A DNA stretch of 64,000 nucleotides. Origin: Erythroxylum novogranatense (taxonomy: Eukaryota; Streptophyta; Magnoliopsida; Malpighiales; Erythroxylaceae). Location: assembly GCA_029891385.1 (NCBI GenBank), contig CM057225.1, positions 8,498,560 to 8,562,559 on the forward strand. Reading direction: 5' to 3'. Positions within the stretch are counted from its first letter, which is position 1. Each line of letters begins with the position of its first letter. A program made the position numbers and the translations under genes. Positions 45,840 to 58,000 of this stretch are shown here, piece by piece. Below the pieces are notes generated by a model that ran no database searches, was not told the origin of the DNA, and was given only the letters and a program-made list of their open reading frames with translations.

Positions 45840-48800
45840 TGTTGGCACCCGATCCGGAAACCGGATCCCAACTGACGAAAAACGGAAGAACATCGAAAGA
45901 ATCAAAAGCGAAGTAAACGGAACTAACGAAAACTTGAATCGGATCATAAAGCGAATGTAAATTGGAAGCGAATACGAAAACGAAACGGATCGAAGGCTGA
46001 CAAATCAAAGCAAACGAATCGAAGAAAATCGAATCGCTTAAATGAAGTTAACACAACCGACATTCAGAACAATTTTGTAGACAAACTAAACGCTCATTGG
46101 GAACTTAAGACATTCCAAAACCAAGATAAAAATTTTGCTTTCTACTCATAAATCAAACTCATGCAAGGCAATCTAATTTCCTTTTTCTTGGAAATTATCC
46201 TCAACCCATTTCTCAAATCATACAAACTTTTTCTACATGCAAACAATCCCAAAATTCATCTTTTAAACAATTTAACAAAATTTCAGCAGCATAATGGCTG
46301 CAATTGACCTAACCCAAAACCTCCAAATGGTAAAATAAACACTTCTAAATTTTCTCAAACAACCACACAATCATCAAAACCCACCGGACCCTCCGTCCGG
46401 GATCTCAGCATAAACAAACGCAAGCTTATATCTAAAACACTTTATCCTGCTTTAACTCTTATTTGTTTCTCAATTTAGTATACAACTTCATTATTCAATC
46501 CCAAATCACATTCAATATCTCAATTCTATTCAAATTCCCCATTCATATTTTAACTCAATAACCAAATCCATAATTCAATCCAAAATCCAAAACAATCATG
46601 TTCCTATGCCATAATCTATAATCATACAATCTTATTCACATACACATACAACCTAATCATAATTCCTAATCCAATCCGCACACAATCCAATCATATTGAT
46701 ATACATTCACAATTCATATTCCATAAACATATACAAACTTATATCTCAATTTCAATACATAAATCCATAGTTTACTTACATCATCCAATTCCATAATCTT
46801 ACATAAACTCAATTCTATACTTAATTTCAGCATTTATTTACAATCCGAAAAGAATACACTAACATCAAACTTTTACATAAATACGTAATATGCACAAATC
46901 GAATCAAGTCATGATCGTTTTCCATCCGATCTCCCTTCGAAAACCCGGAGATAGGATGAAAGGGGTGAGCTTCGCTCCGTGGATAACATATTTATACTCA
47001 AAATAAGCAAAATCATTTCAGAAAATGTTTATCATTTATAAACATTTCAAAGAGAAGAATTTCAAAACTTAGTTCTTAGGCCTTTCAATTTATTTAAAAC
47101 ATTCTTAATCAATTTCTAAAATTCTCACGATTTCAAAACTCATTTCTCAAAATCTTACAATTGTTCTTCCAAATTATGCACAATTTCGAAAACATGAATG
47201 CATCACAAACATAAACAAAACAAAACACATAACACATCAAATGGTTTGGGCTGCTCCTAACAGAACGTACTGCACATTCTCGCATAATGTTCAGGTATGC
47301 GGAAGTGAGGGGAGTCCGAAATCGGAACTCCTAAGCCACTTGCGGGCAGCCGGGAGAAGGCTATCAGAGGGAGACAGTGAACTGACTCTTACGAAGGGGA
47401 CCTCACCAAACCCACATAATACACATAATTCGAAACCAAAAATTCGGATTGCCCGAAGGTACTTTTCAGAAATCTTGATTTTTAAACTTTTCATATTGTG
47501 TCATACTAGACACATTCACAAATTCACATATCACATCAATAAACATATTCAATCTCAATTCAGCAATTTAATCACGTATAGATCAAAATCAGAACAATGA
47601 ATGTAAGTTATTTCTTTAAAACATAAATCAAACGTATGCAGATTCATAAGGCACATTGTTCAATTTTTTTCAATTTATTCAAAACATAATTTTTATAAAT
47701 CTTGTATTTTCGTAAAAACATTCCAAAACATTTTCATAACTTATCAAATTCGTTAAAAATAACGAATTTAACAATTTACGTGATTTCTTAAATCCAAATC
47801 ACCGAAATGAATTTCAAAATCTTTCTTCATTTCTCAATTCATTTTAAAACTCGAACCCTTTTCCAAAACATTCGAACAATAAAATTCAATACTTTCTCAA
47901 TTTTTCAATCAATCTCCCGATCCTTTGAAAACAAGAAATTGAATCTTTGTGTGTCTTTTTTGAAACTTCGTAAATTTTCTTAATTTATCAAACATTTAAA
48001 ACTTGTATAATTTCTTAAAATAATTTCTAAAACCATTTCAAAAGTAAGGAATCTAATCATACGAAGATCAAAGACTTCAAACATTTACATAACCAACATT
48101 TCTAAAAATTTCAAATGCCTTTGAAATTGTACTTTTCAACATTTAAATAAACCTTAATTTCTAAACAATTTCAAACGATTTTGTCAAACATTATTATAAA
48201 CAATTTCGTAAATCATAAACTTTTCAAGCACTTTTATAAACAATGTCGGAAATCATAATTTTCAAATACTTTTATAAACATTAGATATTCAAAATTGTAA
48301 TCCTTCAATCACTTTTATAACCAATATTTTCTAACTAATTCAAAGTATTCTAAATCATAAATTTTCAAACATTTGCATAAACCATTTTCTAGACAATTTC
48401 AAAGCATTTTTGAATCAAAATTTTCAAATATTTCCATAAACAATATTTTCTAAACACTTCCAAATTTATGCAGAAATCACAAGTTTTCAAACCTTTACAT
48501 AAAACCATATTTTATAAACGCTCTTAAAACTAATCGGAAATCATAATTTTTCAAACCTTTATCATATTCAAGCTCAATATCATTTACAACATCAACCAAA
48601 CATTTCCATAACAATTGTCCAATCATTTAAACACCAAAAATTCTCAAGTATCAGAATCATTTTACAACAATAACTTTTCTACTTCAGAAAATCGAAATTT
48701 TCAAACTTTAATCATAAGTTGCAACCATTTACAAAAACCAATAATTTCTCAAATCCCAAGTTTTGCTTTCTTTAATTTTCGAAAACTCATATATGGCTTA

Positions 48801-51043
48801 TAAATCAAAATATAAATATGATACCCACCTCGAATCGATGTTTGAAGCTCGTCCTAATCCTCAATTTCTCCAATCCTTTCTTCTTTCTTCCAAATTAAAT
48901 TTTCCTAAACCACAAATACCCAAATTCAACATCATAAATACATAATTACTCAAATTAACTTAGGAATTCACCAATTGATCATATTTCTAAGCTATCTAAA
49001 TCAATAATTTCGAAAATCCCCAAATTAACATAAACCCTAATCACAATTTTCCAAAATTAAACCTCACTTAAAGCATAATCATCAAAATTAACTTCATAAT
49101 TCACAAACACATATCAATCTTAAGCCAATTAACTAAAAATCTCACTAAAACCTCAAATTTCGAAATCAACTCTTACCTTCTCTCTCCTCCATTTTTGGCA
49201 CTTGACCTCCATAAGCAAGCTTTCATCTTCTCTCATGTTTTTCCTCTTGAATCCCACGTAAAATCACTCTTAAAAGTTAACAAAATCGAAAACCCCAGCA
49301 TCTCACGATAATCTTCTTCTTCTTCTCTCATCTGAATGCTTCTCTCATCACTTCTCTTTTTCATTTTTAAAGAAGCAACAAAAACCCCTTAGAAGACCCA
49401 TAAAAACCGACCTTCATGCTTGTCTTCTTCTTCTTCTTCGGTTCCCTCCATCACCGAATCTCTCCTCTCTTTCTCTCTATCGTTTCTTCTTCTCTTCTTC
49501 TGCTTATGTTTCGACTTTCTGCTGCTTCTTTTCCCTCCAAAATAACAGCAGCTCTTGGTGTTTTATTTAAGGAGAAAAAAGGACCAACAAGCCCTTACAT
49601 ATAAGCCTAAACCTTAACCCTTTTAAGTGATGTTCCAAATCTGCCCCTGCACATTTCATTTTAAAAACAGCCATCTTGGTTCCAAATTTTGGACAGGTAA
49701 ATGACATAATTAGGTGAAACTTTCTTCTTGAAAAATGCTCCTCAATGTCTTACGTTTTAAACGTCACCAAAAACGCTCAAATCGGTTCAGAAACGAAGAA
49801 GTTATAGCCAAAAGACGCGTTCAGCTCATTATAATCCGAGACTGAACAATAACCCAACTTCAATCCAAAAATTGACAATCTTAGGGACTAAATTGGAATT
49901 CGATCCCTTCACATGATTTATAGCACCATGTCTCAATTTTATTTTTCAAAAATAATCGGTTCAATTGGATCTCTATAGCTCCCGAATTTCGCAAAATACT
50001 GAACCATGTTCAGAAAATTATCTAACTCATAACCTTTAACCAATCCTCTCACTTTGATTCCATCAATCTCTTTCCATTTAATCTCCTAAACTTCATAATT
50101 TTCTATGAAAATGAAATTAATTGTCTTAGGAATCTAACGCTTCAAAAATCGAATCAATCGGATGTCGGACGGAAGAATTATAAACAAAAGATTGAAAAAA
50201 AGGTCGGATCAAAAGCAAAAGAACAGAATCTCAATTATACATATATAATCGAATTTTCCAAAAATCGTAACTCTTGATCCCGAACTCCAAATTTGACAAA
50301 TTTAGTATCAATAAAAAGATCAAAGGAAGGTTTACAACTTCCATGAAGAACTCAAAAATCAATTCCCTCTCTAAAGGGGTCAAAAACCCAGTCAAAGTTA
50401 CTGCCCTGTCAAACATCACCTAAACAAACTCCAAACTTTCAAAATTCATATCTTCCAATTCCTACATCAAAAAATTGCATACTTTATAGAGTCGGAAAGA
50501 TTGATAAACAAGCTACAACTTTCATGAAGACCACTTATTCCAATTCAGACTAAATCTATACGACGAGTGGCCTCAAAGTCGAGCACACGCAAATATACAC
50601 TTATGGTCATTTTTACAAAACAAACTTTGACTGATCATAACTTTTACTCCCGATATCGAAAAATATCAAACTTTATGACGACGGAAAACTCTTAACATAA
50701 GCTACAAGTTTCATGAAGATCATTTTCTCCAATTTAGCCTAAATCAAAAGTCAACTTTTAACCCCAAAAAATCAAACTTTTCTTAATTCTTCAAATTTTT
50801 ACACTTTTCTCTTTATTTCTCAATTTTCAACTTCCATTTCAAATCAACTCATTCTCTTAAACTTTCATAACCCATACAAATCGATTCAAATATTGAAGTC
50901 ATCAAAACTAAACAATTCTTTTCTCATAAATTTTTCTTAAATTCATCAAATTTTCTTAAATTCGTAAATTTTCTCACCAATTTCTTTCTCATTTAAATTC
51001 ATTTTAATATTTTTAATTTTCACCAAAAGTTCAGGGTCCAACA
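45840..51043 (-). mobile_element. Solo LTR, family A (5.2 kb)
   Basis: On the - strand it begins TGTTGGACCCTGAAC and ends GGGTGCCAACA. It aligns along its full length with the 3' LTR 995-6269 (without that copy's SINE fragment). No interior sequence is present. The left flank is TCAAT (45835-45839). The expected right flank is displaced by the SINE; CCAAT at 51220-51224 is the best candidate partner. It carries modules of about 180 bp at 50300-50730 and CTT-rich tracts at 49318-49440. Confidence 0.85.
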
Positions 51044-51214
51044 TGTGGCTCAATGGTAAGAAGCGTGCTTGTAAAAGCAACAAAACCTTGAGGTCAGGGG
51101 TTCGAATCCTGACCAAAGAGGACAATACCAATTTGTGTTGGATGTCGGTATCACCAAGAACACACGCCAAAGATAACTCGCAAATACCTACGGGTGGGGT
51201 GTGGGGTCCAACAT
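51044..51214 (+). mobile_element. tRNA-derived SINE
   Basis: The head looks like a tRNA: an A-box-like TGGCTCAATGG at 51046-51056 and a perfect B-box GGTTCGAATCC at 51099-51109, the two parts of an RNA polymerase III promoter. The anticodon-arm region does not fold like a functional tRNA. The body ends in CCTACGGGTGGGGTGTGGGG, then TCCAACAT, shared with the truncated copy at 4990-5079. CAACA lies on both sides (51039-51043 and 51215-51219), a short possible TSD. It starts exactly at the end of the solo LTR. Confidence 0.6.
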
Positions 51215-51453
51215 CAACACCAATATGTCACAATTCACATTTTAAGTTTCATTAATCAGTCAATTATACATGGAAAATGCCAATGAATGCATGTACAAAT
51301 AATTGTAATGTGCAAGATCAATAGTATTGTGTATGTTTATGTCACATTATGCATAAGCATGAATTAAGCTTCGTAATTTCTCATTAATCGCTAATAAACA
51401 CCATTTTAACCTTAATTCAAGTAAGAGGATGTTACAATAATACATTTTTGCAC

Positions 51454-51850
51454 CAAAATATATATAGCCAATATTATATATGCATATATTAATTTTAAGA
51501 ATCTTCAAAAGCTATCATGTACATTTTTTTAAATTTTGACCGATGCGTGATACACTATGAAACTATCTATTATTTTAATAAAATTAAAATATTTTACAAA
51601 AGTAAATTAACATGTAATGTCTTTTAAATATATAATAAATTAACCATTTTAAGTAAATATATGATTTTATAGTAAAGTTATTACAAACAATTCTCAAAAT
51701 GTATTTATTTTTAAAATGATTTTAAGTTTAAACGTCAAATATGCCTTTTCTATAATAATTAAAATGTCTTATAAAAGTGAAGAAATTAATATCCATTTAT
51801 AAAAAGTTAATAGTTTGATTTTTATTTAAAAGATTAAAATTTTAAATTGT
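51454..51850. repeat. Direct repeat, copy 1 (about 400 bp)
   Basis: Pairs with 52162-52558 at an offset of 708 bases. Shared landmarks include TATTATATATGCATATATT, ATGCGTGATACA and ACAAACAATTCTCAAAATGT. Confidence 0.8.
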
Positions 51851-52161
51851 TATTATGACCCAAACCTTTGCGTTAGTTCTTCATCGTTATAGAGCACTGG
51901 TCATCAAATACCCATATTTAGCCCCAAACACACAACTTTAATCACACTATTATAGTATCTAAAATTATTCCAATAGCATTTTTAATTAATCATAAACTTT
52001 GATTATGGTTACATGTACAATATACAAGCATTTATTAATTTTATTGCAATGACTAAATACCAAATATATTAAATTATTTTCAAAATACTATCCTATATTC
52101 AATTTAAAATAAATATATTTGTTTTATTCATTCAATATGATCATAAAACATTTTTCATGCC

Positions 52162-52558
52162 TAAAATATATATAGAAAATATTATATATGCATATATTTA
52201 TTTTTAGAAACTTCAAAAGTTATGTAAAAATTTTAAAATTTAAACTAATGCGTGATACATTATAAAACCATATATTATTTTATTAAAATTAAAATATTTT
52301 ACAAATTTAAATTAACATCTAATGTCTTTTAAATATACAAGAAATTCACCATTTTAGTAAATATATGATTTTAGCATTGAGTTATTACAAACAATTCTCA
52401 AAATGTTTTTATTTTAAAATGTTTTAAGTTTAAATGTCAAATGAATCTTTTCTATAATAATTAAAATGTCTTATAAAAGTCAAGAATTAAAATCCATTTA
52501 TAATAAGTTAAAATTTTTATTTTTATTTAAAATTAAAAATTAAAATGTTTTTAATTTA
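52162..52558. repeat. Direct repeat, copy 2 (about 400 bp)
   Basis: Diverged partner of 51454-51850, separated from it by about 310 bases. Neither copy has clear LTR or terminal inverted-repeat ends. Confidence 0.8.
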
Positions 52559-53077
52559 TATCATATTTACAGCTAGATAATTATTTGATAATTTAATTAT
52601 ATTTTAATCAATAATTAATTACAAAGAGTTGCCTTCAATGACTTCTTAAATTGTATCACGAAAGACTTTGATAAATTAAAGTAATATAAACTTATCAAAA
52701 CCGTTGTATATATGATATTTTGTTTGAAAATTATTAGTTTCTTTTGAACTGAAAATATATATTCATTTCAATAACTAGTTTGCGTTAATTTACATTATAT
52801 ATCAAAACTTTCCAACATAGTCTAAAATTATTTTAAATTAAATTATAATTTATTACGTAAATTTATTTGCAAAATATAATTATTTAATATACAATTAAAT
52901 TGTACTCATATATAAAAAATTATTATATAATTATACAATAAAATGCAACAATTACATGTTCATAATTTTATCTTATTTTTTAATTTATGGCTTTATTTTC
53001 TTCATTTTTCCAATATCTTTTAGTGTGTATAATTTTTGGTTATTTTTACCTTCGCTCTAGGTTTGCTACTTTCAAAG

Positions 53078-55313
53078 ATGGATAGAAATGCCAAGAGGCG
53101 ATAAAAGTATGATAAAATACTAGAAAATGAAAAACGTGAGCTTCTACAGCAGCATCAAGAATCTTATGCCGTAAAAGAGAGTAAGGTTACTTTGTCTTTT
53201 TTTGGTCGTGGAAATAAGAGATGTAAAACTAATCTGTCCAAGATGATAGATAATTTGGATCGACCTAAGTTGTCTATAGGAGAATGTCAATGTCAACCAG
53301 TTCATGATCAACCTATTTATTCTACCATTAATAACATTACTATAGATGATAAGTTGTTTCTTTATCCATTCAGTAGTCAATTAGTACAAAATCCATTTAC
53401 TGATTTTAGCGTGGATTATGTCAGTATGAATCATTCCTTTCTTCGGTTTGGGGAAGTTGTCGGTACAAAATCAACAGTTAAAGTGTCTAATAATATGCAT
53501 CATAATTGTGATTATTTAAATATATCTTCCTCTTTTGTTTTATCCACTTCAATGACACCGTCGAGGATCAAGGTATAAAATCTTCTTAGCTATATTTTTT
53601 CTAGTTTTCTATTATTATTACTCCTTAAAGTGATCAAATCTTTTTAGGGATAAACCATCATCATTCTCAGTCAAAATTAGTATGCCTAAATGATTGCCCT
53701 GTTGAACCTCTATAACTTCCTTTTGTTCCCAACAGTGAGCATTGTGATTTGAAAAGATTTTATTTAGAGCTCATTTATTTTGTTGTTCGTCAGGAGAGAT
53801 TTACATTGTTGCTCCTCAAATGTCATATGCTCTATAACGATTATTTATTGATAGCGATGAAGAGTATGAGCATTTAAGGAAGAATGTTAGTACATATAAT
53901 AATAATGTGGCTTTTATTGCGTATGGAGCTAGGTATGATCGTGAATTAATGAAAAATAAGAAAAGTGTTTATACATTTCATGTTCAAGGTCAAGTTTATC
54001 ATTTCCTTGATAGTTTAGTTTCAATAACTACTAGAATGTCTAGTATCCAACTCTATGTTTTTTTATATTTATGAGGAACTGACAAGAAGGATAAAAAGTT
54101 GCGATAAATTTCGTGAGGATACCGTAAAATTGATTATGACAGTCCTAGAACATAATCCCTATGCTAAGTTCTTCAGGAGTCTTAGGGACATTCCGACACT
54201 TAACAATCATATAATAGTCTTGAGGTGTTATCCTAACCTTGATCAACGTGTATACAATCTTCCTACTACATCACAAGTAGTTGCTATATGGATTGAGGTG
54301 GATGATGAAAGGGTTGATAAATCTCCACACATTTAAGTCTATAGTCATTTAGGCATAAGTTATAGAATCTAATCTTACTATGCCTGTTATGTTCCCCTTC
54401 AATATCCTCTTATATTTCCTCGTGGTGAATCTGGATTGCATCGTGGAATTAAGTGGTTGTTTTCAAAGAGAATAAGGAACACTGCTTCAAATGAGGAATG
54501 TGATGTTAATTTCAATTCTTTTGTTGATCCATCTGATTTGTTTAATATGAAGAATACATGCAATTTTTTCTTTTCCTATTTCATTTTTATAACCTTATGC
54601 TTTTACTTATTCGATTTGTTTGTATAATTTTTAGCTGCTGGTTAAGAATGCTGTGAAAATGGCATTGTTTCTGCTAGAGAGTATTATTGTTATAGGCTCC
54701 AAATAAGAGAACATGATCAGTCAATGTTGCTCCATAGCTTAAGGCTACTTCAGCAATTTGTTGTGGGTGCTTATATAAAGATTGAAACATTTAGACTTGA
54801 TTTTCATTAAAAAAAATACAAAATAAGATAAGGACAAAGATATTGCAGGGTCTTTTGGATTGTATTGCATCAGTTAGAGTGAAGGTTATTGAATTAGCTG
54901 TCGAGTTGTGCTCCCGGCTTCATTTGTCGGTGGTCAAAGGGACATGAAACCTTGATGCAATGGCTCTAGTATAGATGTACGGCAAAACCTGACATTTTCC
55001 TCACCATGACTTGCAACCCATTATGGAAGAAGATTCAAGATAACCTTGGGTTTTATAAAAAGCCACCAGATAGGTCTGATTTATTGGCTAGAGTTTGTAG
55101 AGCTAAATTTGAGATCCTTAAAAATGAACTAATCAAGAAACAGATCTTTGGAGAGATGATGGTTGAAAAGTAAAGAATTATAAGCATAAGGTTGATAATA
55201 GATAGGTGGTTCCTCATAGACCATACCTTTTGCTTCTCATTGATTGCCACATAAATGTTGAAGTATGTTCTATTGTTAAGCTTGTTAAGAATTTCAGGTA
55301 TTGCATTATCCAC
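53078..55313 (+). pseudogene. Helitron Rep-type transposase, N-terminal half, decayed
   Basis: It starts MDRNAKRR then a stop, followed by KYDKILENEKRELLQQH and SFFGRGNKRC (53170-53225). It continues through DSDEEYEHLRKNVSTYNNN (53850-53910), FHVQGQVYHFLDSL and NLPTTSQVVAIW (54255-54295). It then reaches the Helitron helicase-like domain: REYYCYRLQIREHDQSMLL (54680-54735), LLQQFVVGAYIKIETFRLDF, KPDIFLTMTCNPLWKKIQ (54987-55040) and RPYLLLLIDCHINVEV (55220-55265). Possible introns are present (53572-53648). There are many stops. The Pif1-like helicase that should follow is absent. Confidence 0.75.
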
Positions 55314-55479
55314 ATAGTTTGATTATGCAATTCTCATTAATCCGCCAATACAATAAGTTGCAGATTTTAAAAATTGGTGCTCCCACATTTCTCATCTTTA
55401 CTTTTCCAACAAACAAACTTCTGTACACATTTTTAGATGTTTTTATACTTATGCTTATAATTACCATTTTTTCGGGGCC

Positions 55480-56445
55480 CAACAAAATAACAAGCAGCTA
55501 AAAGACATTGTTACCCAACAAGCTTACTTCAAATATGATGCTAATGTATCTTTTGGATTAAAACAAAAAATTTCAAATATCATTTTCCTAAAGTCCACTG
55601 AAAAGGTATATACATTTTATATTCTACAATGAACTTTCTTTCTCACCTATTATCTATCTAATTTCAATAATCCAAACGAACATCTATTTGTATCTTTCCA
55701 AACAATATGGATTAAAGCTTGTATTTCCTTTCAACACATTCCGCAAAATATTGGTATATAAGCTGCAAAAAAATGTTTTCGCTCGACCGCAGCTATTTAT
55801 GGGTTTACATTTACATTTAATTCTTGCAAGGAAAAACATCCCGCTGAACCCAAGTTTAAAACATATCCTAATGTGATTTTAACACATTCCTATTATACTT
55901 ATACGTTAACTTAAATTTAAGATCATTCATATCAATTCTAAATACAAATTTCTTTTTATTCAGTTGTACATATTCTCATTTACTTTCCTTTCTAAATGTA
56001 GATGTTGATATGAAGTTGATTTAACTGATAACACGGGAACTATCACAGCATCCACTTTTGGTGAACTTGCCAAAAATCTCTTGAACTTTAATGCAGTTGA
56101 AGCTATGCAGTATTACAATCAGTTTATATTTTTATAATTATTACAAATAAAAATACATTTGATTTTTTATGACATCTTTATTTTATGACTAATGCTCTAC
56201 ACTTTTCTCTATGATAAAAAGAGTATTGAACTTCCTCTCGATAAAGTCCATGCTAAACTGAAAACAAAAACCTTTCTCGTTCATATCAAACCTGTTCACA
56301 TGCAACCATCGGACGAAAGGCAACGCTTCATTGTTATTTGTTACCACCAGACTGATGATGCTGAATTAGAGAGAGGCTCAACTTCAAGCGAAAAAAGAGA
56401 TAATGACAATGTTGAAACGAGACTTACAACGATTTCAGGTACTTA
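55480..56445 (+). pseudogene. RPA70-like (OB-fold) gene segments, probably Helitron-borne
   Basis: Three pieces: KDIVTQQAYFKYDANVSFG (55508-55560); DLTDNTGTITASTFGELAKN then FNAVEAMQYYNQ (56022-56125), the typical OB-fold of the RPA large-subunit C-terminal domain; and IELPLDKVHAKLKTKTFLVHI (56226-56290) with the following acidic tail to 56440 and a GT donor-like site. Plant Helitrons often carry an RPA-like gene beside Rep/helicase, so these probably belong to the same element as 53078-55313. They are broken and not expected to encode a working ssDNA-binding protein. Confidence 0.6.
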
Positions 56446-58000
56446 CCATTATTTATTCATACATTTTTTCATATTTATATTCATCAAACTATTTCAACTC
56501 TCCTTTTTTTTTCACCCTTCACAACTAAAACTGCTGATAACTTTTAATTTTCTAGCTGATGATTGCACCAAAAACCACAATCATGAATTCTAAACACACT
56601 TCACAATAGCTAAGTATATATCTTTAGTTAAAGATTCATTATTACTGGCATTTTACATCTCACCCTTCAAACTAATTCATAATATTTACTTCTGAACATT
56701 TTATATAACCATATTTTAACGTACACCAATTCACCTTTATGGTCACTTTTATCTCTTATCATGCGCCAATTATATAATTGTCTATTTTTGTATTTATTAT
56801 GTTTTTTCCCATACTTAGATTTTTTTCCTTCCACCTCAAACTAACCTCTACTCATATACTTTGGTTTTTATATTTTCAGAAAACATTCTTGTTTCCTCTT
56901 CGGGAGTTTGACAGTGTCTTGACAAAAGAATCGAAGAAATTGAACCAAAAATGACGTCAACCTGAGATGTTCTTGTTGATGAATGCAACAAAAAGCCCAG
57001 ATTACCGTAAACTTTTCACCTTACCTAGGACAACCTAAATATGTAACTTTTACTAATGATTAAATTTGCTACCTCATAAGATAAACTAGAAACTTATAAA
57101 TAACTTGACCTATTATTTGCTTTTTTGTATCTTTTTTACTATTTATCTTACCCTTTACTTAAATATACTTTCACATGATCCAAAATAATTGTCCAATATA
57201 CCACAAATATATTTTTAAAAAAACAACCCGTTGATATTATCCAAGCAAATTCTATTTAGCACGCTCTAGTTCAGCTGGGAATTAACGTTTTTGCAAATCT
57301 CACTGCATATTTGTGCAGTGACCACCTGCTTGTTAAAGTAAATGTGAGAGGCTGCAAAAGGTATGTACCCGTCACTCCGTCTCAAATTTAGTCAATTTGT
57401 TAGAGGTCTGATTTAAAAAGAGGAAATTAAGTTGTGATCCTCATACTTAACTGAACCTATTGAACTGGAGGCTGGACATTTTTTAGGCCTTTGGGCTGAA
57501 TACACCAGGCCACAACTTTTAGCCCCCGAAACGGCTTATATATGCACGTGTTCAGAGTTGTACGGCCGATACAACAAATTGGCACACAATGATACAAGAA
57601 GCGCTCTCGTGCTTCATAAGGAAAAATAAGCTTCCCAATTTAACCTATAATGAAGATGTGATTTATAAAGATTACATCAACAGAGCTTCCATTCTGCTAT
57701 TTGTATCTTTATGCTGTGTAAATGTGGTATGCAATGACAACAATCCAACTACAGAGATCACAGAATGAAAGGCAATGGAAGGATGCATCAAATTTAAGGA
57801 TGGAAGTTAAATAGTAAAGAATGCCTAATCTCCGAAGGAACACATCTGAAACCTTGATTAGAGGTCGATGGGTTGGCCGTATATCAACAAAAACCACCCA
57901 GAGGGTATGATGATGACAGTTCATTTGACATCCAACAGCTTTCAAAAGGTATTCCCCGGAGCCCAATCATTTATCAATAGCGAGTAAATGAAATGAATCA
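56446..58000. other. Intergenic DNA downstream of COQ10
   Basis: No gene recognised. It is T/A-rich to about 57250, then mixed. 57800-58000 is presumably the COQ10 3' UTR. A Helitron 3' hairpin plus CTRR terminus was looked for but not identified with confidence. Confidence 0.4.

Larger units (their letters stand above)
51225..53077. other. AT-rich intergenic DNA
   Basis: No gene. It contains a long direct repeat (separate entries). Composition is over 75% A+T by eye. Confidence 0.6.

Noticed and set aside
51044..51120. Functional tRNA gene
   Set aside because: A and B boxes are good, but the acceptor and anticodon stems do not pair and the sequence continues into a SINE body shared with 4990-5079.
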